Shown here: one piece after another, positions 14,981 through 23,373 of the stretch
Numbering within the stretch: the first letter of the stretch is position 1
How the letters are laid out: every line of letters begins with the position of its first letter
Source of the DNA: Bacillota bacterium
GTDB taxonomy: Bacteria > Bacillota > Clostridia > Lachnospirales > Lachnospiraceae
Assembly (NCBI GenBank): GCA_029226935.1
Contig: JAQXYZ010000061.1
Span: forward strand, 1 to 48,316
Direction of reading: 5' to 3'
Length of the DNA stretch: 48,316 nt
The notes under the pieces: model-generated
The model's database searches: none
What the model saw: the letters and a program-made list of their open reading frames with translations, nothing else
What the model was told of the DNA's origin: nothing
Position numbers and translations under genes: made by a program

Positions 14981-15661
14981 TTATTTCTCAGGATGAGTTG
15001 CCGGATGTCTGCCCGGCATATCTGACTTTCTCCTGATTTCATAAATATCTTCCACTTGTTCCCGGGTCAGTTCCTTTGCTTCTCCCAAAGCTTTGACCTG
15101 ATACAGAATTCTGGCATAAAATTCTACTGATTCCATCCTGTGATATGCACTAAGTAATGAATCCCCATAGGTTAATGCTCCATGGTTTGCCAAAAGCATC
15201 GCATCATAATAAGGCAGATACTCCGCAACTGCGTCAGGTACTTCCTGCGTAGAAGGAGTGCCATATCCCGCTACCGGCACTCTGCCAAGGGTAAGAACTG
15301 CTTCTGACAACACCGGCTTTTCCAGAGAGATGCCACAGGCAGCAAAGGTTGTGGCATAAGGTGGATGGGCATGCACTACTGCTTTTACATCAGGACGCTC
15401 CCTGTAAACCCTCATGTGCATTTTCATCTCCGAGGAAGGGCGAAAATTTCCGTTTGATTCAAGTATCTTCCCATTTCCATCTATTTTACAGATGCAATCA
15501 GGTGTCATAAATCCCTTGCTCACACCTGTAGGTGTACACAAAAATTCATTTTCATTCAGCTTTACAGAAAAATTGCCATCATTGGCCGCTACCATGCCTC
15601 TGTCATAAACTCTCCTGCCAATTTCGCACATTTCCTGCTTGATTTCATATTCACTCTGCAT
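14981..15661 (-). CDS. Class II aldolase/adducin family protein (fuculose-phosphate aldolase-like)
   Basis: 226 aa, typical for the L-fuculose-1-phosphate / L-ribulose-5-phosphate family. Visible marks are MVAANDGNFSVKL near the N-terminus, TPTGVSKG for phosphate binding, SSEMKMH with the catalytic Glu, the zinc ligands HAHPP, and the later NHGAL His. The family splits phosphorylated sugars into dihydroxyacetone phosphate and an aldehyde, or epimerises them. No sugar kinase or isomerase is nearby, so the substrate is unknown. It lies 17 bases after the ABC permease gene and could be the last part of that operon or of a unit with the cNMP-binding gene. Confidence 0.85.
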   Translation of the reverse strand: MQSEYEIKQEMCEIGRRVYDRGMVAANDGNFSVKLNENEFLCTPTGVSKGFMTPDCICKIDGNGKILESNGNFRPSSEMKMHMRVYRERPDVKAVVHAHPPYATTFAACGISLEKPVLSEAVLTLGRVPVAGYGTPSTQEVPDAVAEYLPYYDAMLLANHGALTYGDSLLSAYHRMESVEFYARILYQVKALGEAKELTREQVEDIYEIRRKSDMPGRHPATHPEK

Positions 15662-15678
15662 CCTAAGCCGCCCTTCGT

Positions 15679-16521
15679 TTATTCCAGTTCCAGCTGTCTT
15701 CTCAACATATAATCACACAGAATATATAAGCCCACTCCTACAATCAGATACACCGCCGTCATAATCCAGTAAATGGATGTATAAAATGAAAACGGTGATG
15801 TTTCAAAGGAAGACAAATATTCGGAATCAGTAACCATTTTTACCATAATCGGAATTGTCAAAACTACAGAAACAATTGAAATAACCGTATTGATGGCGAA
15901 GTAAGCGCCAACAGCTCCCAAAATTCTGTGTCCGCGCACCTTCTGCCCAATCGTGATAGAGCCGATCATTATAAGCGCCGAACTTACAGAACTAACCAGC
16001 GTCAAAGCAATCAGACTGACCATACAACTGCCAAAATCTCTCATAAAAGGCTCTTGCCAGATTGCTCTGTTTTCCGTATAAACTTTCAGAACATCCCTTG
16101 CAAAATCACTGTTCTTCGTGGACAGCGATAGAAAGACAATCAGTCCAAACAGCACTAAGCTGGCAATCACTGCAACACCCGCAATCAACATCCATGCACT
16201 TATGGTAATTACCTTGCAGTTCAAAATCTGGCGGGAGGCTACCGGTAAGGTGTGAGTCAGATACCCTTCATCCGTAAACAGGCTTTTATAACAGCGTGCT
16301 GCAAGATAAATGCTAATCCCGACGCTGGCTGCAATCATTGCGAAATAAAACAGCAGTACCAGCAGTATGCCGGAAATAGGCAGTCCAACCCAATCGCTCT
16401 CCCAGATAGGCAGTGCAAAGGTAAGACCCGCAATCACTGCCGTAATCATTAATATTCCTATAAGCAGCACCGGTATCTTCCATACGGTCTGCCACTCATG
16501 CTTCAATAGCTTTCCTAACAT
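15679..16521 (-). CDS. ABC transporter permease of a YtrA-type operon
   Basis: 280 aa with six membrane segments. It starts MLGKLLKHEWQTVWKI, the short basic-aromatic N-terminus typical of ABC-2-like permeases that act with YtrB/BcrA ATPases. A large loop lies around residues 125-155. No extracellular binding protein gene is present, so the transporter probably works as an exporter or on membrane lipid-bound molecules such as cell-wall antibiotics. GGGAGG lies 8 nt before the start and the first codons overlap the ATPase stop by 7 bases. Expression is therefore coupled to the GntR regulator and ATPase upstream. Confidence 0.8.
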   Translation of the reverse strand: MLGKLLKHEWQTVWKIPVLLIGILMITAVIAGLTFALPIWESDWVGLPISGILLVLLFYFAMIAASVGISIYLAARCYKSLFTDEGYLTHTLPVASRQILNCKVITISAWMLIAGVAVIASLVLFGLIVFLSLSTKNSDFARDVLKVYTENRAIWQEPFMRDFGSCMVSLIALTLVSSVSSALIMIGSITIGQKVRGHRILGAVGAYFAINTVISIVSVVLTIPIMVKMVTDSEYLSSFETSPFSFYTSIYWIMTAVYLIVGVGLYILCDYMLRRQLELE

Positions 16522-17216
16522 GCAAACACCTCCCTGAAATATGCATCCACTGACTTTCCTTTGTTCGCACGGATTTCCTCAACGGTTTCCTGCAGAAGAA
16601 CTCTTCCGTCACGAATAAAAATAACCTCATCCAAAATCTTTTCAATATCGGAGATCAGATGCGTTGAAATAATCACTGTCGCATTCTCATTATAGTTGGA
16701 GATAATTGTCTTTAAAATATAATCCCTTGCTGCCGGGTCCACTCCCGCTATAGGTTCATCTAAAATGTACAATTGTGCATCACGGCTCATGACCATAATC
16801 AGCTGAACCTTTTCTTTGGTTCCTTTTGAGAGAGTCTTTAATCTGGCGTCCTCACTGATATTTAAATTTGCCAGCATCTGCCTTGCTCTCTCCTTGCGAA
16901 AGTCCTGATAAAAGTCGGAAAAGAATTCAATCAGTTCCTTTACCTTCATGCTGTTTTGAAAATAGGTTCTCTCGGGAAGATAGGAAACAATACTTTTGGT
17001 TTCCGCTCCCGGCTTATTTCCGTCTACAGTCACTTCCCCTTCATTTGCTACCAATAACCCATTGATCAGCTTGATCAACGTTGTCTTACCACTGCCATTA
17101 GGCCCCAGAAGACCGATAATTTTCCCTCTGGGTATGGTCAGATTCAAGTGATCTAATGCTACTTTTTTCTTCTCATAAACCTTGGTAAGATTACGAATTT
17201 CTACCAACTCACTCAT
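16515..17216 (-). CDS. ABC transporter ATPase of a YtrA-type operon
   Basis: 233 aa. Walker A is GPNGSGKTT at about residues 37-45, Walker B is LYILDEPIAGVDP, the H-loop His is in ISTHL. The signature motif is degenerate: LSKGTKEKVQL rather than LSGGQ, as is usual in the YtrB/BcrA-like branch. The Q-loop region is VSYLPERTYF. The protein energises the permease encoded next. The start overlaps the regulator's last 8 bases, and AAAGGGGAG precedes it. Confidence 0.9.
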   Translation of the reverse strand: MSELVEIRNLTKVYEKKKVALDHLNLTIPRGKIIGLLGPNGSGKTTLIKLINGLLVANEGEVTVDGNKPGAETKSIVSYLPERTYFQNSMKVKELIEFFSDFYQDFRKERARQMLANLNISEDARLKTLSKGTKEKVQLIMVMSRDAQLYILDEPIAGVDPAARDYILKTIISNYNENATVIISTHLISDIEKILDEVIFIRDGRVLLQETVEEIRANKGKSVDAYFREVFAC

Positions 17217-17580
17217 TTTTCTCCCCTTTCTGCTCTTTCAGCAGTAACACAATTTCTTCTTTATCAAATCCAAGTTCCTTCATTCTATCCACAAATTCCC
17301 GCAAATAACTGCCGGCAAGCTGATTGCGTATTTCTCTGATCATCTCCTTATCTTCCGTGACAATTCTGCCGCTGGTTCTCTGTGCCATCACCAGTCTGCT
17401 CCTCTCCAGCTCCGTCAATGCTTTCTGCATTGTATTAGGATTGACCCCTGCCTCTGCTGCCAGTTCACGCACACTGGGGATCTTTTCCCCTGCCTTGTAC
17501 TGTCCGGTAATAATCCGAAGCTGAATCACTTCCAGAATCTGTGCATAAATAGGTCGGTCAGAACTTAAATTCCATGCCAT
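17209..17580 (-). CDS. GntR-family (YtrA subfamily) regulator
   Basis: 123 aa. A winged helix (about 10-78) contains YKAGEKIPSVRELAAEAGVNPNTMQKALTELERS, and the small C-terminal tail of about 45 residues marks the YtrA subfamily, which lacks a full effector domain. These repressors control an ABC transporter in the same operon, often induced by cell-envelope antibiotics. AAGGAAG precedes the ATG. The palindrome at 17603-17628, overlapping the operon -10 box, is a likely binding site. The ATPase and permease follow with overlapping codons. Confidence 0.9.
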   Translation of the reverse strand: MAWNLSSDRPIYAQILEVIQLRIITGQYKAGEKIPSVRELAAEAGVNPNTMQKALTELERSRLVMAQRTSGRIVTEDKEMIREIRNQLAGSYLREFVDRMKELGFDKEEIVLLLKEQKGEKNE

Positions 17581-17602
17581 ATGACTCTTCCTTTCTCTGT
17601 AT

Positions 17603-17651
17603 TATTGTACTACTCAATTAATACAATATACTCATTGAGACATTTTGTCAA
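17603..17651 (-). promoter_or_regulatory. Promoter and probable GntR operator of the ytr-like operon
   Basis: On the minus strand, TTGACA (17646-17651), 17 nt and TATTGT (17623-17628). TATTGTA (17603-17609) and TACAATA (17622-17628) are perfect 7-bp inverted arms separated by 12 bases and cover the -10 box. A repressor bound there would block polymerase. This fits autorepression by the GntR protein encoded next. Confidence 0.6.
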
Positions 17652-17671
17652 CTCCAAATTGCAATTTTCTT

Positions 17672-18118
17672 TTACTTCCCGTAACCAATTACAACAAGCA
17701 AAGCGCCAATCATAATACAAAAATCACCTATATTAAAAATTACATTTCTAAGTCCACAAGGAACATTAAAGCTCACATAATCTACCACATATTTCCGCAC
17801 AAGCCTGTCATAGGTATTGCTGTAAGCGCCGCCCAAAAGCAGTGTCAGCCCCCATTTCAGCAACCCTTTTCCCAGCTGTCCAAAGGTAAATACAAACAGA
17901 ACCGTTAAAACAGCCGTAAGTAATACAGACAAAACCATCACAGCCTTTTGCTTCTTCTGTCCGGCATTTAAAAAAGCCCCCTTGTTATGATGCTTTCTGA
18001 TAATCAGAAAGGGGCCGCACTTTTCCTCCGTGCTCCCCTCCGTCTTACTCTCCTCAACATAATTCTTTATCTTCCATTCCAGACCGAATATTCCAAGTAT
18101 CACTGCTAAATATTGCAT
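17672..18118 (-). CDS. lspA: Signal peptidase II (LspA)-like membrane protein
   Basis: 148 aa from the ATG at 18118, with AAAGGAAG upstream. Four membrane segments. The two catalytic aspartates of lipoprotein signal peptidase are recognisable in GGAYSNTYDRL and FNIGDF, and HHNKGAFLNA matches the conserved NxGAaF strand. The first conserved box differs: GLEWKIKNYVE replaces the usual LDQxTK. The first half has a long charged insertion before HHNKGAF. It is therefore a divergent paralogue rather than the standard housekeeping enzyme, possibly with a narrower substrate range. It is a single gene with no obvious partner. Confidence 0.75.
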   Translation of the reverse strand: MQYLAVILGIFGLEWKIKNYVEESKTEGSTEEKCGPFLIIRKHHNKGAFLNAGQKKQKAVMVLSVLLTAVLTVLFVFTFGQLGKGLLKWGLTLLLGGAYSNTYDRLVRKYVVDYVSFNVPCGLRNVIFNIGDFCIMIGALLVVIGYGK

Positions 18119-18217
18119 GTCTCTTCCTTTAACTTCCACCATTAATATTCTGCGTGCCAAACATTGTTACCACTTTATTTTCCTGGCCGGTACCTCATAA
18201 GAATTGTGATATATTTT

Positions 18218-18271
18218 TCACTTTGCCTGTTCAATTCTATATTGAGAAAGTGCGCTAACACCGCTATCCAT
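18218..18271 (-). pseudogene. Remnant of a HEPN (HepT-like) gene
   Basis: An ATG at 18269-18271 overlaps the stop of the nucleotidyltransferase frame. It gives MDSGVSALSQYRIEQAK then TGA. LSQYRIEQAK is the usual beginning of HEPN partners encoded directly after MNT nucleotidyltransferases. Only 17 codons remain; I see no continuation downstream. It is evidence for a deleted toxin half of a MntA/HepT pair. Confidence 0.5.
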
Positions 18272-18604
18272 AAAGTGCAGCTCCTTCCTTCTGTACATTT
18301 TGATAAAACGGCAAGAAGGTTAACCTCTCCTCAAAAGATGCCCTATCTCTCAGCAAAAGTGACACCTCTATATCATTTTCCAAACCAATCCGGCTTGCAA
18401 GTCTGCTTACCTGCTTTCTGTATTTTTTACTTCCTCCTGAGTACAGTCAAGCAGAATCATAATATCTATGTCCGATTCCGAGTCAAAATCTCCTCTAGCG
18501 TAGGAACCGTATAAAATGATTTTATAAATCTTTTCTTCCAATAATTCCACAGCAGCCTTTACCACACTTCTGGTAACGGTTTGCAATTCACTCTGCGAAC
18601 ACAT
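18264..18604 (-). pseudogene. MNT-type nucleotidyltransferase (MntA-like antitoxin), frameshifted
   Basis: The first frame (65 aa) has the minimal nucleotidyltransferase signature ILYGSYARGDFDSESDID, with the G-S-x10-D-x-D metal site. It stops after EEVKNTESR. From the A6 run near 18420 another frame continues as YRKQVSRLASRIGLENDIEV, then LPFYQNVQKEGAALYG, the family's normal C-terminus, to TAG at 18264. One extra A would restore a protein of about 113 aa. In active pairs this enzyme AMPylates and silences the HEPN ribonuclease. Here both genes are damaged, so the module is dead unless the frameshift is a read error. Confidence 0.7.
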
Positions 18605-18685
18605 GTCCTACACCTCCTTCAATTCTTTCTGCTTTTATTATAATCAGTATTTATAATTTATGCACTAACTTTTTCATTTTGAAGT

Positions 18686-20401
18686 CTACGCCCCTGCCAG
18701 CACATCAAAAGTTCCTGCAAGGTTCAGTCTGCCATAGCCCCACTCTCTGTTAGGATAATCAATTCCCGGGAAACGGTCTGCCCCCCGGATCAGATAGTTC
18801 TTCAATTCCCGGCTCTCCACACGAAGCTGGTTCTTCTCCACTACCGCCCACTGAAGGAAAAGCGCCGCCGCACCGGAAGCAATCGCCACCGCCATACTGG
18901 AACCCGTTCGTTTGCCAAGTATGGTATCAATATTGACCCCCGGGGCTGCAAAGTCCGGCTTAATCCGTCCCATTCTGGTGTAGCCTCTTCCCGAATCTGC
19001 CCAAAAACTGTCATTTGCATCATTATAAGTGGTAACTGAAATCACTGTTCTCGTGTTTGATGGCTCTGTCAGTGTTGTGTAAGGCGACGGACGAAGAAAG
19101 TAGGTATCACTCTGCAAAAACTCCGTCAGCGGAAGCCACATATGAAAAGTGCTTCCTGTGCTGTTTCCGCTGATTGTAACCTGAATCGTCCACACTCCCG
19201 GAGTGGGATTAATAAACCGGAAAAAGATCAGCTCCTCCCCTGAACCTTCCTCCACCAGAATATGGTCTACCTGAACAATGGTTTTCTCATAAATAAAAGT
19301 AAATTCCCGGCTGTTCTGCTCCCTGAAATCTACTCTGGGAGTTATTTCTCCGCCCGGTGTACGGATGGAAATGGCATGTTTGGCAGGGACACTCCCCCAA
19401 AGCTCCGCGGTAAACCCATTCTCGTTTCCACCCACCCTGATTTCCACATTATCTGTTGTTTCCTTAAGTCCCTCTGCAGAAGTTCCCACATAATGGTGGG
19501 CACTGTTCCCTTCATTTCCCCCGCACACCATCACTGCCCTGCTTCTTCTGGCTGCAATCTGATTTAAATAATCTGCCAGGATGGAATTTCCCTCGTGGTC
19601 TCCCATATTGGTTCCAAGCCCAAAACAGATGACCAAAGGTCTTACCAAAGAAATTGCATAGCTTTCCAGATACTTAAGCGCCACTAACAAATCACTCTCC
19701 GCATAAGCAGGGACATTCCCCGGCACCATATAAAAATCCCTTAAATTCTGCTTCGCCTGACGCAATTTTACCATCACAATATCTGCTTCCGGGGCAGCCC
19801 CCAAAAAGCCCAGACCGCTCCGAAGCGCACTTCCGGCCGCCACACTTGCAATGGCAGTTCCATGACCGATTTCATCATAGCTTGGAACAATCTCTCTGGG
19901 ATTCTCACTTTCAAGTGCCCTGTCAATCTCTCTCTTTGTATACTCTGTTCCATATAGAATTCCCTCTGGTGGTTCCCCGGTCTGAATCGTCTGATCCCAA
20001 ATGCCAAGAATACGGCTGCTGCCATCCTCATTTCGGAACACATCCTCATCATAGCGAATTCCTGTATCCAAAAATCCAATCACAACTCCTCTTCCTGTCA
20101 GCCCCAGCGCCCCTCTCTGCATCTGCGTAATCCCGCTGTGTATCAAATGTGTGGGATCAAATGTCTGAGGGAGCTGCATCAATCCATAAAGCTTAGGAAT
20201 CACCGGATAGGTAAACGTACTGATTCCAATTGGCGGAAGTTCCTCACGATTCACATAAACCACTCCGATTTCTCCACTTACCGGCTGATAGACAGCATCT
20301 GTTAAATATTCCTGTATTCCACCCGGCAGCACATAGTCTGAAATCAAATCATAATAATCGTTGGAAATAATTTTTTCACGATCTGTCATTTCCATACCCA
20401 T
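18686..20401 (-). CDS. Subtilisin-like (S8) serine protease, Csp-like
   Basis: 571 aa without signal peptide. The catalytic triad is visible: Asp in GFLDTGI, His in GHGTAIA, Ser in GSSMAVAIASG. An extra domain of about 130 residues (jelly-roll-like, about 330-460) lies between His and Ser. This insertion and the lack of export signal are typical of clostridial Csp proteases, which act in spore germination by cleaving pro-SleC, and of related cytoplasmic S8 proteins common in Lachnospiraceae. A short N-terminal stretch (1-90) may act as propeptide. Which role applies cannot be decided here; no sleC is in view. It sits after the ClpX-like gene but is separated by a terminator. Confidence 0.85.
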   Translation of the reverse strand: MGMEMTDREKIISNDYYDLISDYVLPGGIQEYLTDAVYQPVSGEIGVVYVNREELPPIGISTFTYPVIPKLYGLMQLPQTFDPTHLIHSGITQMQRGALGLTGRGVVIGFLDTGIRYDEDVFRNEDGSSRILGIWDQTIQTGEPPEGILYGTEYTKREIDRALESENPREIVPSYDEIGHGTAIASVAAGSALRSGLGFLGAAPEADIVMVKLRQAKQNLRDFYMVPGNVPAYAESDLLVALKYLESYAISLVRPLVICFGLGTNMGDHEGNSILADYLNQIAARRSRAVMVCGGNEGNSAHHYVGTSAEGLKETTDNVEIRVGGNENGFTAELWGSVPAKHAISIRTPGGEITPRVDFREQNSREFTFIYEKTIVQVDHILVEEGSGEELIFFRFINPTPGVWTIQVTISGNSTGSTFHMWLPLTEFLQSDTYFLRPSPYTTLTEPSNTRTVISVTTYNDANDSFWADSGRGYTRMGRIKPDFAAPGVNIDTILGKRTGSSMAVAIASGAAALFLQWAVVEKNQLRVESRELKNYLIRGADRFPGIDYPNREWGYGRLNLAGTFDVLAGA

Positions 20402-20439
20402 TTTCTGTTTTTTTCATTATATGTTTTTTCTGCCTGAAA

Positions 20440-20470
20440 TTACACAAACGGGCATCCCTTGGGATGCCCG
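20440..20470 (-). terminator. Terminator after the ClpX-like gene
   Basis: CGGGCATCCC (20449-20458) and GGGATGCCCG (20461-20470) form a perfect 10-bp stem with a 2-base loop, followed on the minus strand by TTTGTGT. Confidence 0.75.
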
Positions 20471-20491
20471 CTTATAATCTATTCTATGAAA

Positions 20492-22027
20492 TTAAATGTT
20501 CTTATCCTCAATTACCTTAAGATGATCCGGATTCTCTCCGCTGATGCTTCGAATATCAATGATAGGACCTCCGGTTCCCTCAATATAATCTCTTGTAATG
20601 GTCACACGTCCTATGTTATCATCCTTTGGAATTTCATACATAATATCCAGCATAAATTCCTCAATGATTGCCCGAAGCGCCCTTGCACCGGTATCCTTCT
20701 TCATGGCCTTTTCGGCGATTGCCTCCAGTGCACCATCGTCAAACTCCAGCTTTACCTCATCCAGTTCAAGCAGCTTCTGGTATTGCTTTAAAATTGCATT
20801 CTTGGGTTCTTTTAAAATCTTTACCATCATCGGCTTATCAAGGGCTTCCAGCGTATAAATAACTGGAAGACGACCCAAAAATTCAGGAATCATACCGAAT
20901 TTCTTCAGATCCTCCACAGTAACCTGACTTAAAATATTCTTTTCTTTATCAAACTTATCCTTCAGTTCTGCATTAAAGCCGATGGATGTCTGTTTCTTCA
21001 AACGCTGCTTAATGATTTCCTCCAGATCCGGGAAAGCGCCGCCACAGATAAAGAGAATATTTCTGGTATTGATGGTGGTAAGCGGAACCATGGCATTCTT
21101 GCTGTTCGCTCCCACCGGAACCTCCACATCCGCACCCTCTAACAGCCGCAGCATCCCCTGCTGTACGCTTTCTCCGCTGACATCCCTGCTGGTAGTATTT
21201 TTTTTCTTAGCGATCTTGTCAATTTCATCTATGAAAACAATACCCCGCTCTGCTTTTTCCACATCATTGTCGGCAGCTGCAAGTAACTTGGAAATGACAC
21301 TTTCAATGTCATCGCCGATATAACCTGCCTCTGTCAGTGAGGTAGCATCCGCAATGGCAAGGGGAACATCCAGAAGTCTCGCCAATGTCTTAACCAGATA
21401 AGTCTTGCCACAGCCTGTAGGCCCAATCATCAGCATATTGGACTTTTCAATTTCAATGTCATCCATGGTATCTGTTGCAACCCTCTTGTAATGGTTATAA
21501 ACCGCTACCGAAATAACCTTCTTGGCATGTTCCTGTCCGATTACATAGTCATCCAGCTGCGCCTTTATCCTGTGTGGAGGAGGAATATTCTTAATATCCA
21601 GTACAGGTTCCTCCCCTGTTTTCGGCTTTTTCTTTTTGATCTTCTGCTTATTGGGAATTCCCCCCTCTCCCTGCAGATCAGCAATGTTCACAAAACGGAT
21701 ATTGGGATACCCCTTTCCGTTTAAGTTCTTATTCAGGTCATCCATAAATGCAGGATTGTTCAACATTCCCTGATAGTCAAACTGGCTGACAGTATCCATG
21801 GTTTTATGCATACAATCATTGCAGACAGAAATGTTGTTGGGAAGCTTGAACATCTTCCCCGCTTTGCTCTCCGGGCGTCGGCAGATAAAGCAGACATCCT
21901 CATACTCACTTTCCGTCTGATTGCTTTCCGACCCCTTCTGCTCATCCTTTCCATCATCTGATGATGTATCTATATTCTCCAGTTCCCCACCGGGCTGGTC
22001 TTTCTCTCTTTCATCAAAATCTGACAT
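20492..22027 (-). CDS. clpX: ClpX-like AAA+ unfoldase
   Basis: 511 aa from the ATG at 22027 (AAAGGAGG upstream). The acidic N-terminal 40 residues are an extra. A four-Cys zinc finger follows (CFIC and CNDC, about 44-70). The AAA+ core has Walker A GPTGCGKT, the pore loop GYIG, Walker B IVFIDEIDKIA and sensor 2 GARALR. The ClpP-docking IGF loop is present (QTSIGFNAEL). Sequence details differ from the housekeeping ClpX (GYIGDD for GYVGED), and there is no clpP beside it. It therefore looks like a second, divergent ClpX. It is the last gene of a probable operon with an FKBP lipoprotein and an NlpC/P60 hydrolase, so it may serve envelope or sporulation turnover. The acidic extension may select substrates. 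Confidence 0.88.
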   Translation of the reverse strand: MSDFDEREKDQPGGELENIDTSSDDGKDEQKGSESNQTESEYEDVCFICRRPESKAGKMFKLPNNISVCNDCMHKTMDTVSQFDYQGMLNNPAFMDDLNKNLNGKGYPNIRFVNIADLQGEGGIPNKQKIKKKKPKTGEEPVLDIKNIPPPHRIKAQLDDYVIGQEHAKKVISVAVYNHYKRVATDTMDDIEIEKSNMLMIGPTGCGKTYLVKTLARLLDVPLAIADATSLTEAGYIGDDIESVISKLLAAADNDVEKAERGIVFIDEIDKIAKKKNTTSRDVSGESVQQGMLRLLEGADVEVPVGANSKNAMVPLTTINTRNILFICGGAFPDLEEIIKQRLKKQTSIGFNAELKDKFDKEKNILSQVTVEDLKKFGMIPEFLGRLPVIYTLEALDKPMMVKILKEPKNAILKQYQKLLELDEVKLEFDDGALEAIAEKAMKKDTGARALRAIIEEFMLDIMYEIPKDDNIGRVTITRDYIEGTGGPIIDIRSISGENPDHLKVIEDKNI

Positions 22028-22058
22028 CTCTTTTCCTCCTTTAAACTGGTTTCTGTTT

Positions 22059-23336
22059 TTATACAATTCTTCTTACTGATAAGATTTCTTTATAGGTGGC
22101 ATGCGTAATCTTGATTCCGGTTTTCTGAGTGCTGGCATGAACAATCTGTCCATTTCCAATATAAATGCCAACATGCCCCGCATAACATACCACATCTCCC
22201 GGCTGGGCATTTTCATAAGAAACTCCTGTTCCTGCACTCCTTAGGGAATAAGAAGTTCTGGGCACATTGTATCCAAAATCCTTATAAACTCTGTAGACAA
22301 ATCCTGAACAGTCTGCCCCATCTGTCAGACTGGTACCACCCGGCACATAAGGATTGCCAATGAACTGACACGCGTAGTTCGCAATCTGCTGTCCCTTGCT
22401 TCCCGTGCCTGCATAACTGGCGGCAGAAGCATAATTTCCCTTAGGAGCACTTGATGAACTGCCCGATGAAGAGCTGCTTTGATTTTGCAATGCCTGCTCC
22501 TGCGCTCTTCTCGCGGCTTCCTCTGCCTGTTTTGCTGCATCAATTTCAGACTGCTTCTTAGCAGCAGCGGCTTCCAACCGCTTAATCTCATCATTTTGTT
22601 TCTTAATATTTGCTTTATATACAGCTGCTTCCTGCTTTGCCTTGGCAAGCTGCACCTCATAGTTATCATAAGCCTTTTGCTTTTCATCCAGCATGGTTTC
22701 CAGGCTTTCCTGCTCCTCCAGTAACTCATGCCGCTGGGCTTCCAGCTCATCCATTTCCTCTTCCAGCTGTTCCTTCAGTGTTTCTACTGCCTCCCTTGCT
22801 GCCTGATATTCCAGAAGCAGTTTTCTGTCATATTCATAAAGCTTCTCTATATATTCTGCCTTATTGACCATATCACCGAAGTTCTGACTCTCCATGAGAA
22901 GCTGCAGGTAAGTGGTATCCCCCTTTTCGTACATGAACTTGATTCGAAGCTTCATTGCTTCGTATTGCTCCCTCTCTGTTGCCTGTGCTTCTTCCAGTTC
23001 CCTGGTGGTCTCCTTTATCTGCTCTTCCTTATCCTCAATGTCATCCTGAATCAACTCCACACTGGCAATGGTTTCCACCAAAGCAGCATCTATTTCCTCC
23101 ATCTCCTCTGCAACTTCATCCACATCAGACTGGATAGCGCTGACCTTCCCCGAAGCATTGTCATATTTTTCCTGCTCCTGCCTGCGTTTCTCATCCGCTT
23201 CTTTTTTCTGTTCTTCCAGCTGTTTCTTCTGATCTTCCAAATCCGAAATAGTGGTAGCACGCACCGGTTCTACCACTAAAATCATTACCATACATGAAAT
23301 TAAAATCGCCAAAAATTTCCTTCTCTTCTTAAGCAT
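22059..23336 (-). CDS. Secreted NlpC/P60 peptidoglycan hydrolase with N-terminal coiled coil
   Basis: 425 aa from the ATG at 23336 (AGGTG upstream); a longer frame from 23390 would overlap the preceding gene. A signal peptide covers about residues 1-28 (KKRRKFLAILIS..., ending VRA-TT). A long, Glu/Lys-rich coiled coil follows (about 30-270), similar to the PcsB/CwlO regulatory part. A Ser-rich linker leads to the NlpC/P60 domain (about 305-425), with Cys in ADCSGFV, His in GHVGIYIG and the third His in IVHAS. The enzyme should cut stem peptides (D-Glu to diamino acid). In CwlO/PcsB the coiled coil is held by FtsEX; no ftsEX is nearby. Confidence 0.92.
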   Translation of the reverse strand: MLKKRRKFLAILISCMVMILVVEPVRATTISDLEDQKKQLEEQKKEADEKRRQEQEKYDNASGKVSAIQSDVDEVAEEMEEIDAALVETIASVELIQDDIEDKEEQIKETTRELEEAQATEREQYEAMKLRIKFMYEKGDTTYLQLLMESQNFGDMVNKAEYIEKLYEYDRKLLLEYQAAREAVETLKEQLEEEMDELEAQRHELLEEQESLETMLDEKQKAYDNYEVQLAKAKQEAAVYKANIKKQNDEIKRLEAAAAKKQSEIDAAKQAEEAARRAQEQALQNQSSSSSGSSSSAPKGNYASAASYAGTGSKGQQIANYACQFIGNPYVPGGTSLTDGADCSGFVYRVYKDFGYNVPRTSYSLRSAGTGVSYENAQPGDVVCYAGHVGIYIGNGQIVHASTQKTGIKITHATYKEILSVRRIV

Positions 23337-23373
23337 TTTGATTTCACACCTGTACTTCTTAAGCCTGTCTGAA

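Noticed and set aside
22728-23279. 183-aa open frame on the plus strand
   Set aside because: Antisense of the Glu/Lys-rich coiled coil of the NlpC/P60 hydrolase, giving a meaningless Leu/Phe/Cys-rich product.
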